Positions 56,430 to 64,000 of a stretch of DNA of 64,000 bases are shown here, one piece after another. Position numbers and translations under genes: made by a program. Under the pieces are notes generated by a model that saw nothing but the letters and a program-made list of their open reading frames with translations, had not been told where the DNA came from and did no database searches. The stretch comes from Solirubrobacter ginsenosidimutans (lineage in GTDB: Bacteria > Actinomycetota > Thermoleophilia > Solirubrobacterales > Solirubrobacteraceae), in NCBI RefSeq assembly GCF_027587205.1, contig NZ_JAPDOD010000017.1, positions 1 through 64,000 on the forward strand. The letters are read 5' to 3'. The stretch's first letter is position 1; each line of letters opens with the position of its first letter.

Positions 56430-57392
56430 CTAGCCCAGCCGGACCGGGATCGCCTCCGAGCCCACACGCAGCGTGTAGCGGCCCTTCTTGAGCGCGCGCG
56501 TCGCGGTGAGCGAGCCGGCGGTGCCACGCGCATAGACCCGCCCGTTGCGGGTCAGCTTCGCCTTCTTGTTCGCGTACTTGACCGTGCAGCGCACCTTGGT
56601 CTTGCCGCTGCTCTTGCACGTGACCTTCGCGTCGCGGCCCGCCGCGCCCTTGTCGCCCTTCGGCCCCTGCGGGCCGGTCGCGCCGGGCGCACCCGGCGAG
56701 GCCTGGACGGACGGCCCGGCGGGACCCGTCTCACCGGCAGCACCCGTGGCGCCCGTGGGGCCGGCGGGGCCGGCGGGACCGGTCGGCGCGGGCACGATCC
56801 CGTTGGAGTCGTCCATGCTGGCGAGCCGCACGTCGCGCACGCAGCTCACGTAGCGCCCGCCCTTGACATCGAGGGGCACGATCAGGCGCGGGCCGACGTT
56901 GCCGAGCGACGTGTAGATCGATCCGGCGACGTCATCGTTGCGCTCGTCGTAGGCGAGCAGGATGTCGCTGCGGTTGCCGAAGCCCGGGTCCATGTCACCC
57001 CAGGCGATGATCGAGGCGTAGTTGTCGGCGGCCGTGACCGCGACGAAGTACCGCAGGCCGGGGTTCTTGATCGTCGTGCTGAAGAGCGGCTCGGCGAGCT
57101 TGGTCATGACCTCGTAGAGGTTCACACCCTTGTAGGACCGGTGCGTGGGCGTCGCGCCGGTGTTGTAGGTGACCATCTCCTCCTTCTGCGTCACCGTGCC
57201 GGCGGCGACCGCGGCGCGCAACTGCGTCACGGTCAGGGTCTGCTCGGCGGCGAGCCGCCCGCGCAGCTTGAAGATCGCGTCCGTGCCCGCGGCGTGGTCA
57301 TCCACGCAGGGGTCGGCGGCGTACGCCGGGCCTGCGAAGGCGGCGCTGGCGAGCAGCGCACCGCAGGCGACGGCGAGTCGGGACCGGAACAT
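56430..57392 (-). CDS. Secreted protein with possible Moco-type domain and collagen-like repeats
   Basis: Protein of 320 aa. A signal peptide (AVACGALLASAAFAGPAYAA) is followed by a domain (about 28-195) whose order resembles the sulfite oxidase-type molybdopterin domain: LTVTQLRAAVAAGTVTQ, YKGVNLYEVMTKLAEP, RYFVAVTAADNYASIIAW, LLAYDERNDDVAGS and GPRLIVPLDVKGGRYVSCVRDV. The usual Cys ligand of that fold is not seen. A run of Gly-x-x triplets (GPAGPAGPTGATGAAGETGP) spans about 207-252, then a basic C-terminal domain. One operator of the putative PadR regulon lies just upstream. Moco-type fold is a suggestion only. Confidence 0.72.
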   Translation of the reverse strand: MFRSRLAVACGALLASAAFAGPAYAADPCVDDHAAGTDAIFKLRGRLAAEQTLTVTQLRAAVAAGTVTQKEEMVTYNTGATPTHRSYKGVNLYEVMTKLAEPLFSTTIKNPGLRYFVAVTAADNYASIIAWGDMDPGFGNRSDILLAYDERNDDVAGSIYTSLGNVGPRLIVPLDVKGGRYVSCVRDVRLASMDDSNGIVPAPTGPAGPAGPTGATGAAGETGPAGPSVQASPGAPGATGPQGPKGDKGAAGRDAKVTCKSSGKTKVRCTVKYANKKAKLTRNGRVYARGTAGSLTATRALKKGRYTLRVGSEAIPVRLG

Positions 57393-57406
57393 CGCAACTC
57401 CCTCGC

Positions 57407-57423
57407 TAGTCAGTCATTGACCA
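57407..57423. promoter_or_regulatory. Operator-like dyad 1 (TAGTCA-N5-TGACCA)
   Basis: Sequence TAGTCA GTCAT TGACCA, 15 bp upstream of the start of the Moco/collagen-like gene. It matches the two other sites at 57993 and 58984. Five or six of six arm positions agree with the consensus. Confidence 0.55.
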
Positions 57424-57437
57424 GCCGAGCCTATGCC

Positions 57438-57962
57438 TCACCTATGCAGCGCGTCAACGAAGCGCACCGCGGCGGCGGTGTTCTCCACCCGCCAGAGCGC
57501 GAGGGTGCGCGAGAAGCCGTCCGCTTCGTCGAGCGTCGTGCGCAGCTCGCGCTCCTGCTCATGGAAGCGGTCGCGCTGCGCGTCCAGCAGCGCGTCCGGA
57601 GCGGTGCCGCGACGATCGAGGAAGAGCAGCTTCAGCAGCAGCTCCGAGCGGGCGTCGCGGACGTGCTCGACGGGCTCGATCAGCCAGTTCGCGACCTTCG
57701 AGCGCCCCTCGGCGGTCGCTTCGATGAGCGTGCGTTGCGGCCCGGTCGTGCTCGCCTCGGTGCCGGCGGTCTGAGTCAGCTCGCGATCCTCGAGCACGTC
57801 GAGCGTGCGATAGACGAGCGGGCGGCGCATCGACCACACCCGCCCGACGTCGCCACCGGGCGCCATCGACCGCGCGACCGCGAAGCCGTGGATCGGCCCT
57901 TCCTCGACGAGGGCGAGCACGGCCCACTCGCCGGTCGTGAGCTGATCTGGACGCCGCCGCAT
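57438..57962 (-). CDS. PadR-family transcriptional regulator
   Basis: Regulator of 174 aa with a winged HTH (LTTGEWAVLALVEEGPIHGF, then VARSMAPGGDVGRVWSMRRP and LVYRTLDVLEDREL) and a C-terminal helical dimer region (LLLKLLFLDRRGTAPDALLD), as in PadR proteins. Its start is 30 bp from a perfect dyad (57993-58009) in the divergent region. It likely represses itself, the next gene and the genes near sites 1 and 3. The trigger is unknown. Confidence 0.85.
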   Translation of the reverse strand: MRRRPDQLTTGEWAVLALVEEGPIHGFAVARSMAPGGDVGRVWSMRRPLVYRTLDVLEDRELTQTAGTEASTTGPQRTLIEATAEGRSKVANWLIEPVEHVRDARSELLLKLLFLDRRGTAPDALLDAQRDRFHEQERELRTTLDEADGFSRTLALWRVENTAAAVRFVDALHR

Positions 57963-57992
57963 GACACATCGGACGCTACCGGCTTGCAGCGA

Positions 57993-58009
57993 TAGTCAAT
58001 CTTTGACTA
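57993..58009. promoter_or_regulatory. Operator-like dyad 2 (TAGTCA-N5-TGACTA)
   Basis: Sequence ATAGTCA ATCTT TGACTAT, perfect 7-base arms with a 5-base spacer, lies between the divergent PadR and HTH/zinc-ribbon genes. It is the best of the three sites and the likely PadR autoregulatory operator. Confidence 0.65.
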
Positions 58010-58022
58010 TCTTCTGGAGACG

Positions 58023-58961
58023 ATGGCGGCTGCTTCGATCCTCACGCCCACCGAGCGCCGGCCGTACCGGCCGCAGGCCCACCCGGGGCGCCGTGACCGC
58101 TGGTCGGCCCCCGCGATCCTCGACGCCCTGCGCGATTGGGTGCGGGTGACCGGCCGGCCACCGAAGCGCCAGGACTGGTCCGGGGAGAACCCCGCGCGGG
58201 CCTCCGAAGGCCAGCGCCGGTGGATGCGCGAACACCCGCGCTGGCCGTCGAGCTCGTGCGTCGCCCGGCACTTCGGCGCCTGGAGCACGGCACTCGAGCA
58301 GGCCGGGCTGGACGCACGCCGGCTGACGTTCGAGACCACCGTCGCCGAGCGGGTGACCGAGGCCCGCGCGCTGGCCGCCGAGGGCTACGGGCTGGCCGAG
58401 ATCGGGCGCCGGCTGGGGGTCTCCCGCTCCAGCGCCTACAACTACCTGAGCGCGCGCGACTGCCCCGGCTGCGGCGCACCGCTGACCTCCCCCACCGCCG
58501 ACGCGTGCCGCGAGTGCACGCGCCATCTGCCGTCGGTCGCCCGTGCCTGGAGCCGCGAGGAAGCGCTCGACGCGATCCGCGACTGGGCGCGTCTGCACGG
58601 CCGCCCGCCGACCTACCGCGACTGGACGCCCTCGCGCGAGCACCCCGGCCGGTGGGAGGCCGAGAGCCCACGCTGGCCGAGCGCCGCGGCGGTCTGCGCG
58701 TGCTACCCGGACACGCCCGAGCCGTGGCTCACCGCGTTGCGCGACTCAGTCGGCGACGCCGAGGATCACGTCCGACGCCTTGACGAACGCCGTCACCTCC
58801 GTTCCCGGGGCGAGCCCGAGCTCCTTCGCGGCCTCGACCGTGATCGAGGCGACCAGGCGGATGCCGTTGCAGTCGAGTTCGACGTTCGCCGTCGCGGGGC
58901 CTTCGGTGATCGCCGTGACGGTGGCGGGGAGCTGGTTGCGCGCGCTGAGCTTCATGGCTGA
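58023..58961 (+). CDS. HTH/zinc-ribbon protein with two homing-endonuclease-associated-type repeats
   Basis: Protein of 312 aa. Two related modules flank the centre: about 28-95 (ILDALRDWVRVTGRPPKRQD, HFGAWSTALEQAGL) and about 182-240 (ALDAIRDWARLHGRPPTYRD, PEPWLTALRDSVGD), similar to helical repeats seen beside homing endonucleases. Between them lie an HTH (GYGLAEIGRRLGVSRSSAYN) and a zinc ribbon (CPGCGAPL, CRECTR). It is probably DNA-binding. After about residue 241 the frame runs antisense through the molbindin gene, so the true C-terminus may be near there. It is divergent from padR with dyad 2 between them. Confidence 0.72.
   Translation: MAAASILTPTERRPYRPQAHPGRRDRWSAPAILDALRDWVRVTGRPPKRQDWSGENPARASEGQRRWMREHPRWPSSSCVARHFGAWSTALEQAGLDARRLTFETTVAERVTEARALAAEGYGLAEIGRRLGVSRSSAYNYLSARDCPGCGAPLTSPTADACRECTRHLPSVARAWSREEALDAIRDWARLHGRPPTYRDWTPSREHPGRWEAESPRWPSAAAVCACYPDTPEPWLTALRDSVGDAEDHVRRLDERRHLRSRGEPELLRGLDRDRGDQADAVAVEFDVRRRGAFGDRRDGGGELVARAELHG
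58746..58955 (-). CDS. Molbindin (Mop domain) molybdate/tungstate-binding protein
   Basis: Protein of 69 aa made of one Mop/TOBE unit: SARNQLPATVTAITEGPATA, then VELDCNGIRLVASITVEAAK and PGTEVTAFVKASDVILGVAD. Such proteins assemble into hexamers that store molybdate. It lies wholly antisense inside the open frame of the upstream-facing gene 58023-58961. Its start is 28 bp from dyad 3. It fits the molybdenum need of the cox enzymes and the Tup-like transporter. Confidence 0.88.
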   Translation of the reverse strand: MKLSARNQLPATVTAITEGPATANVELDCNGIRLVASITVEAAKELGLAPGTEVTAFVKASDVILGVAD

Positions 58962-58983
58962 GCAGGCTACGCGAGGCGTACAG

Positions 58984-59000
58984 TAGTCACGGTTCGACTA
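58984..59000. promoter_or_regulatory. Operator-like dyad 3 (TAGTCA-N5-CGACTA)
   Basis: Sequence AGTAGTCA CGGTT CGACTACT lies in the 63-bp divergent space between the molbindin gene and the secreted protein gene 59019-61421, 19 bp before the latter's start. Arms and spacer match sites 1 and 2. Confidence 0.6.
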
Positions 59001-59018
59001 CTTCGGAGGGGGCTGGCG

Positions 59019-61421
59019 GTGCTGAAGTCAATCGTGGGAGCGGTCGCGCTCGTGCTGCTGTTCGTGGCACCGGCGCAGGCACAACTGCCGACGGTGACCG
59101 TCGACGCGACGACGCTCGCCCTGCCGAACTTCGGCGCGCACCGCGGGGTCACCGTCACCGCGGGCTGCGCGGCCGGCTCGCGGCTGGTGGGCGGCGGCGG
59201 GTACCTGCGCAACGCGACCGATCCGGCGACACTGCCGACCAACGGCCTCGTGCTCGGCGGGACGCTGCCGTCGACCGGCGCGACCCCCGTCGACGCCGCG
59301 GCCGCCGACGGCGCGGTGGACATCAGCCACTGGACCGCGATCGCCAACTTCACCGGCGTGAGCGAGGCGGGTGATCAGGCCGCGACGTTCGCCCTCTGCG
59401 CGTCGGGCGGAGGGCCGGCGCACACCGTCGTCGCCACGAAGTCGACGACGGGCGTCAACGCGACGCAGGAGGTCAACCCGCCGACGCTCACGACCGCGAC
59501 CTGTCCCGCGGGCTCGCGGCTGATCGGCGGCGGCGCGGCCACCCGCACCGCGGACCAGATCAACGACGGGACGACGGCCGGGAACAACGGCAACCTCAAG
59601 CCGATGGCGAGCTATCCGTCCGATGCGGCCGGGCTTGCGGCGGCGGACGGTTCGACGGCGGCGACGTCGTGGAGCGCCTACGGCTCGGCAGGTCTGACAT
59701 CGGCGACCGACGAGGTCACCGCGTTCGCGCTGTGCTCGACCGATGCCACCGCTCCCGCCGTGCGGGTGGTGCGCGTCGACAAGGCCGGCCCGGATGCGCA
59801 GGTCGGCACCACGCCGATCACCAACCCGGTCAGCTGCCCGGCGTCGACGCGGCTGATCGGCGGCGGCTACAAGGTCGACGAGACCGTCGGAGCGACCGAC
59901 GGCCTGCAGCCGCAGCAGGGCTACCACATGCGCGGGAGCTATCCCACGGCCGACGCCGCGGGCACGACCGAGGCCGCCGACGGCGCGACGAACCTCACGA
60001 CCTGGACGTCTCTGGTGCAGGCGGGCGGCCAGAACCTGACGGCCGGCAAGCACATGAACCTGCGCGGTTTCGCCTTGTGCGCCGAGGCGCCGGCGCCCGT
60101 CGCCGACCTCGCGCTGACGATCGACGCCGTGCCCTCCCCCGCGGTCGTCGGACAGTCGATCACCTACACGTTGAAGGCGACCAACAACGGTGCCGATGCC
60201 ACCGGCGTCAAGCTCACGGACACCCTCCCGGCCGGTGCCACGTTCGTCTCCGCGGATCCCGCGGCGTGCACCTTCGCCGCCGGACAGGTCACGTGCGCGC
60301 TCGGCGCGCTGGCGGCCGGCGGCTCGGCTTCGGTGAAGATCGTGGCCACGCCCACGACGGTCGGCGACGCGGTCAACGAAGCGACGGTCGCGTCGGACAC
60401 CATGGATCCCACTGCCGCGGACAACTTCGCCTCCTCGACGGTCGAGGTGCTGGCGGCGCCGCGGGTGAAGCCCAGCCTGAACGCGACGGCGGTCGGTGCC
60501 GGGCGGGTGAACGTCGTGATCGGCGCCCGCGCGACGATCGCGTCGAGCGCCGTGCTGTCGGGCAGTGTGACGTTCCGCCTGTATGGCCCGGACGACTCGA
60601 CCTGCTCTGCCGCGGTCGCGTCCTCGGTGGCGACGGTCGCCGGCGGCGGCGACTACGCCTCCGCGCAGTTCCTCCCCGTGGCCGCGGGCGTGTATCGCTG
60701 GACCGCTTCCTACGGCGGTGACGGGGCGAACGAGCCGGCGGCGACCGGGTGCGGCGACGCGACGATCGTCGTCAAGGCGGTGCCGGAGATCCTGCTCGCC
60801 GCCACGTCCACCGGCGCGACGGCGACGCTGAGCAACGGGTCGGCGCTCGGCGGGACGCTGACGTTCACGGTCTTCGCCGACGCCGCCTGCGCGTCCCCGC
60901 TCGCGAGCTCTTCCGTGGGCGTCGCGGGGAACGGCAGCTACTCGGCGACCCCGTTCGCGGCGCCCGGCCCGGGGACCTATTACTGGGCCGTCAGCTACGG
61001 CGGTGACGCTCGCAACGTGCCCGTCGGCCCGACCGACTGCGGCGGCGCGACGTTCACGCTCTTCGGGAGCAGTCCGCCCCCGCCGCCGGTGGGCGACTCG
61101 CCGGCGCCGACAGCGGTTTCCAACCGCTTCACCGTGCGCAGCTCGAAGGCCAGCCGGACCGGCGTGTTGACGCTGAAGCTCGATGCTCCCGGGGCGGGTA
61201 AGTTCGCCGCCTCGGCGCGGGCCAACGGCGCGACCTTCGGCTCGGTCAAGGTCACCTCGCGCGCCAAGGGGACGTTGACGCTGACGCTCAAGCCGACGGC
61301 GAAGGCGAAGCGCGCGTTGCTCCGCCACAAGCGGGTGAAGGTGTCGGTGACGTTGACGTTCACCCCGACGGGCGGCAAGCCGTTCACGCGCAAGCTGACG
61401 GTGACGATCAAGCGCTCGTGA
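59019..61421 (+). CDS. Large secreted repeat protein with DUF11-like domain
   Basis: Protein of 800 aa with a signal peptide (VGAVALVLLFVAPAQA). Residues about 25-360 hold three copies of an 85-105-residue module (AGCAAGSRLVGGGGYLRN, CPAGSRLIGGGAATR, CPASTRLIGGGYKVD, each ending in a FALC motif). A DUF11-type domain follows near 365-485 (LTIDAVPSPAVVGQSITYTL, LTDTLPAGATFVSADP), then two Ig-like repeats and a basic C-terminal Ig-like end. GTG start after GGAGGGGG. Likely a surface or extracellular structural protein. It overlaps the next gene by 4 bp (GTGA). Confidence 0.8.
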   Translation: MLKSIVGAVALVLLFVAPAQAQLPTVTVDATTLALPNFGAHRGVTVTAGCAAGSRLVGGGGYLRNATDPATLPTNGLVLGGTLPSTGATPVDAAAADGAVDISHWTAIANFTGVSEAGDQAATFALCASGGGPAHTVVATKSTTGVNATQEVNPPTLTTATCPAGSRLIGGGAATRTADQINDGTTAGNNGNLKPMASYPSDAAGLAAADGSTAATSWSAYGSAGLTSATDEVTAFALCSTDATAPAVRVVRVDKAGPDAQVGTTPITNPVSCPASTRLIGGGYKVDETVGATDGLQPQQGYHMRGSYPTADAAGTTEAADGATNLTTWTSLVQAGGQNLTAGKHMNLRGFALCAEAPAPVADLALTIDAVPSPAVVGQSITYTLKATNNGADATGVKLTDTLPAGATFVSADPAACTFAAGQVTCALGALAAGGSASVKIVATPTTVGDAVNEATVASDTMDPTAADNFASSTVEVLAAPRVKPSLNATAVGAGRVNVVIGARATIASSAVLSGSVTFRLYGPDDSTCSAAVASSVATVAGGGDYASAQFLPVAAGVYRWTASYGGDGANEPAATGCGDATIVVKAVPEILLAATSTGATATLSNGSALGGTLTFTVFADAACASPLASSSVGVAGNGSYSATPFAAPGPGTYYWAVSYGGDARNVPVGPTDCGGATFTLFGSSPPPPPVGDSPAPTAVSNRFTVRSSKASRTGVLTLKLDAPGAGKFAASARANGATFGSVKVTSRAKGTLTLTLKPTAKAKRALLRHKRVKVSVTLTFTPTGGKPFTRKLTVTIKRS

Positions 61422-64000
61422 CCCGCGAGAGTCGACGTATTCGCGCTATACGCGAGGAACTCGACCCTCGATGGTCGCGAGCGTTCGGTGGGCTCGTCGT
61501 CGCGCTCGTTCTCGCGGCTCCCGCCCACGCGGGCACGACCGTCGTCAGCGCCGGCGTGCCCGGGCCGAGCGCGGCGTTCAGCGAGGTGACGGTGACCGCC
61601 GACTGCGGTGGGCGAACGGTCAGCGGCGGCGGTGCGCGGCTCGATCAGGGCGCGCAGGCGAGCCTCGCCAACGGCTTGCATATCGACGGATCGGTTCCGC
61701 TCGACGGCGGGCGCTGGCTCGCGGCGGGTGGTGGCGGCGGGGCGGTGCCGAGTGACGGGCTGACCGTGGCGTACGCGGTCTGCCTCGACGCGCCGCCGCT
61801 TGCGACCACCGTCGTCGTGGCGGATGCGAGCGGGCCGGCGGGTACGTTCCAGGAGACGCGCGCGACCGCGACCTGCCCGCCCGGGACCGGGCTGCTCTCC
61901 GGCGGGGCGCGAGCGACGCCGGGGACCGTCGGCAGCCTCAAGCCGCGCGCGAGCTATCCCAGCGACGCCGGCGGCGCGCCCGTGCTCGACGGTCCCGCGC
62001 CGAACTCGTGGACGGCGGTCGGGCTCAACGGCGGCGGAGGCAACCAGGACAACGCGACGCACGCGTACGCGGTCTGCGCGGCCGGCGCGCCGGCGGTGTT
62101 CGTCGCGCACGTCCAGGTGCCGGGTCCTGCCACCGCCAGCACCGCCGCGCAAGCGACCGCGTCGTGCCCGGCGGGGACCGTGCTGCTCGGCGGCGGCGCG
62201 TCGATCAGCGACGGTTTCGCGCTGCCCGGCTCGCAGGGCGACCATCTGACCGGCAGCTATCCGAGCACGCCGACCGGGACACCGGTGGGCGCCGGGGCGG
62301 CGACCGCGTGGACGGCCGCGACGCACACCGGCGGCGTCGACTCCGGCAGCCTGACCCAGACCGACGCGTGGGCGCTGTGCGCGAGCGAGCCCGAGGTGGG
62401 GTCGCCGCCGCCGCCCGCGAGCGTGGCCCCGGCCAACCTGGCACCCCCGTCGATCACCGGCGCCGCGCGTGCGGGCACGCTGCTCGCGGCGGTCCCGGGC
62501 CGCTGGTCCGGTTCCCCCACGCTGAGCTACGACTGGCTGCGCTGCGACACGGTCTGCGCGCCGGCCGGCACCGGCCCGCGCTATCGGCTCACGCGAGCGG
62601 ACGTCGGGTCACGCGTGCGCGTGCGCGAGACCGCGGGCGCGACGACCGTCGTCTCCGCCCCGACCGGGTGGATCCAGGGGCGTCCGACGACGGCCGAGAT
62701 CAAGCGAGAACTGGCCCTCCGGCTGGCTCCGCGCGGCAAACCCGGTCACATCGACACATTGGTCGCCACCGGCGGGATCACACTGCCGCTGAAGAGCCTC
62801 ACGGCGGGACGGGCCGAGGTCCGCTGGCGGGCGCGCGGCGAGACGATCGCCTCCGGCCGGCACGGCTTCACCGACGCGCGCACGGGAACGATCCGGCTCC
62901 GCCTGACCGCGGCGGGCAGGCGCGTGCTGCGCCGCGCGGACCGCGTCACCGTGACCGCGGAGGCGACCTTCACCCGGCGCGTCAAGCCGCCGATCGCGGC
63001 GAGGCGAAGGTTCGCCGTCGAGCGCGGCAGCGACCTCGCAGCGCACCGCGCCACCGCGCCCGCCGCCGCGCATCTCGCCGCCGCGCACCTCGCCGCCGCG
63101 GCGGCGGCCCCGCCCTTCACCCACCTCCTCGGCGGGACCGGGAACGACGCGGTGCGCGCGATCGCCGTCGACCGGCAAGGGAACACGTACGTCACCGGGG
63201 AGACCGCCTCGAAGGACTTCCCCACCACGCGCGGGCCGGGGAATCGCGGCGTGCCGATCTCGGCGTTCGCCGCCAAGCTCGATCGGACCGGCAAGCTCGT
63301 CTACTCGGTCATCCTCGGCGGCACCCGCTACACGTCGGGACGCGGGATCGCGGTCGACCGCCAAGGGCGCGCGTACATCGCCGGAGCGACGAACTCGACC
63401 GACTTCCCGACCACGCGGAACGCGTTCCAGCGCAGCTACGGCGGCGGACCGTTCGACGCGTTCGTCGCGCGCCTCGATCCGGCCGGCAAGCTCGACTACG
63501 CGACGTTCCTCGGTGACACGCACTACGACGACGGCAACGCCGTCGCGGTCGATGCGCACAACCGGGCGGTCGTCGTCGGCCGCACGGTCTCCCCTGGCTT
63601 CCCGAACGTCGGCGACCTGCAACCGCACGTCGCCGGCGGCGCGTTCGTCGCCCAGTTCGACGCGCGCGGACGCACGCTCGTCTATTCGACCGTCTTCGGC
63701 GGCGGCGACCGTGGCAACCACGGCAACGCGGCGTTCGCCGTCGCGCTGGACCGCAACGGAACCGCCTACGTCACCGGCGTCACCAACGCCACCCGCTTCC
63801 CGCACGCCAACGCGTTCCAGAAGCGGCTCAACGGCGGCGGGGACGCGTTCGCGCTCGCCGTCGACGCCCGCCGCGTCCTCTACTCGACCTACCTCGGCGG
63901 CGCGGGCGACGACGTCGGCCGCGCCATCGCGGTCACCCCCGCCGGGACCGCGTACGTCACGGGACTCTCGAGCGGCGCGACGTTCCTCGCGCAGATCGCT
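61418..64000 (+). CDS. Secreted SBBP beta-propeller repeat protein, partial
   Basis: First 861 residues; the gene runs off the right edge. A signal segment (FGGLVVALVLAAPAHAG) is followed by three modules like those of the upstream protein (CGGRTVSGGGARL, CPPGTGLLSGGARA, CPAGTVLLGGGASI, each closing with an A(V/L)C motif), a middle Ig-like part, and from about residue 566 SBBP repeats: AIAVDRQGNTYVTGETASKD, IAVDRQGRAYIAGATNSTDF, AFAVALDRNGTAYVTGVTNA. GTG start overlapping the previous stop. It was probably made with the preceding gene and displayed on the cell surface. Confidence 0.85.
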   Translation, partial: MTRESRRIRAIREELDPRWSRAFGGLVVALVLAAPAHAGTTVVSAGVPGPSAAFSEVTVTADCGGRTVSGGGARLDQGAQASLANGLHIDGSVPLDGGRWLAAGGGGGAVPSDGLTVAYAVCLDAPPLATTVVVADASGPAGTFQETRATATCPPGTGLLSGGARATPGTVGSLKPRASYPSDAGGAPVLDGPAPNSWTAVGLNGGGGNQDNATHAYAVCAAGAPAVFVAHVQVPGPATASTAAQATASCPAGTVLLGGGASISDGFALPGSQGDHLTGSYPSTPTGTPVGAGAATAWTAATHTGGVDSGSLTQTDAWALCASEPEVGSPPPPASVAPANLAPPSITGAARAGTLLAAVPGRWSGSPTLSYDWLRCDTVCAPAGTGPRYRLTRADVGSRVRVRETAGATTVVSAPTGWIQGRPTTAEIKRELALRLAPRGKPGHIDTLVATGGITLPLKSLTAGRAEVRWRARGETIASGRHGFTDARTGTIRLRLTAAGRRVLRRADRVTVTAEATFTRRVKPPIAARRRFAVERGSDLAAHRATAPAAAHLAAAHLAAAAAAPPFTHLLGGTGNDAVRAIAVDRQGNTYVTGETASKDFPTTRGPGNRGVPISAFAAKLDRTGKLVYSVILGGTRYTSGRGIAVDRQGRAYIAGATNSTDFPTTRNAFQRSYGGGPFDAFVARLDPAGKLDYATFLGDTHYDDGNAVAVDAHNRAVVVGRTVSPGFPNVGDLQPHVAGGAFVAQFDARGRTLVYSTVFGGGDRGNHGNAAFAVALDRNGTAYVTGVTNATRFPHANAFQKRLNGGGDAFALAVDARRVLYSTYLGGAGDDVGRAIAVTPAGTAYVTGLSSGATFLAQIA

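Overview
The window is very GC-rich, with dense, mostly overlapping genes of actinobacterial type: an F420-dependent LLM oxidoreductase, a form I CO dehydrogenase, a red-type RuBisCO with CbbX, and large secreted repeat proteins. This suggests an actinobacterium. I lean towards the Thermoleophilia (Solirubrobacterales), but no rRNA or housekeeping marker in the window proves it. I see no tRNA, rRNA, CRISPR array, intact insertion sequence or phage gene.

Layout. 1-16 kb is a mixed region: an efflux adaptor cut by the window edge, a chemoreceptor, two oxidoreductases, a secreted M1 peptidase, an MBOAT/SGNH group that probably O-acetylates a surface polymer, small enzymes and membrane proteins, and a cation efflux transporter. 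16-29.7 kb is one tightly coupled minus-strand aerobic CO dehydrogenase (cox) cluster of 18 genes: two coxM, two coxL (both with the AYxCSFR signature), one coxS, coxD, coxE and coxG, an XdhC-YHS fusion, and five tiny membrane-anchored proteins. A divergent LysR regulator stands at its head. 30.7-33.9 kb is a three-gene conflict-system-like operon: an EACC1-like protein, a caspase-like protease with TIR-like modules, and a helical-repeat partner. 34.5-38.9 kb is a Calvin-cycle operon (comB-like, cbbL, cbbS, cbbX, phosphoribulokinase) with a divergent CbbR; an orphan coxS lies just beyond it.

41-48 kb holds a universal stress protein, a methyltransferase, a PaiB-like and a TetR protein, and an aldehyde dehydrogenase with its GAF regulator. 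It also holds a truncated aldehyde dehydrogenase remnant and several palindromic or dispersed repeats. 49-56.3 kb is an eight-gene overlapping operon that joins a tungstate/molybdate (Tup)-like ABC transporter, with two permeases and two unrelated binding proteins, to a MotA/TolQ/ExbB protein, a DUF2149 protein and a PKD-domain membrane protein. 56.4-59 kb holds a secreted protein with a possible molybdopterin-like domain and collagen-like repeats, a PadR regulator, an HTH/zinc-ribbon protein and a molbindin. Three near-identical operators (TAGTCA-N5-TGACTA type) link these genes. 59-64 kb holds two large secreted repeat proteins, the last cut by the window edge.

How the parts may work together (inference): CO dehydrogenase yields electrons and CO2, and RuBisCO with phosphoribulokinase fixes the CO2. 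The molybdenum enzyme needs oxyanion uptake and cofactor handling, which the Tup-like transporter, molbindin and XdhC protein could supply. The least explained parts are the five-protein membrane array inside the cox cluster, the stand-alone CoxL fragment, the ABC/ExbB-like hybrid operon and the caspase/EACC1 operon.
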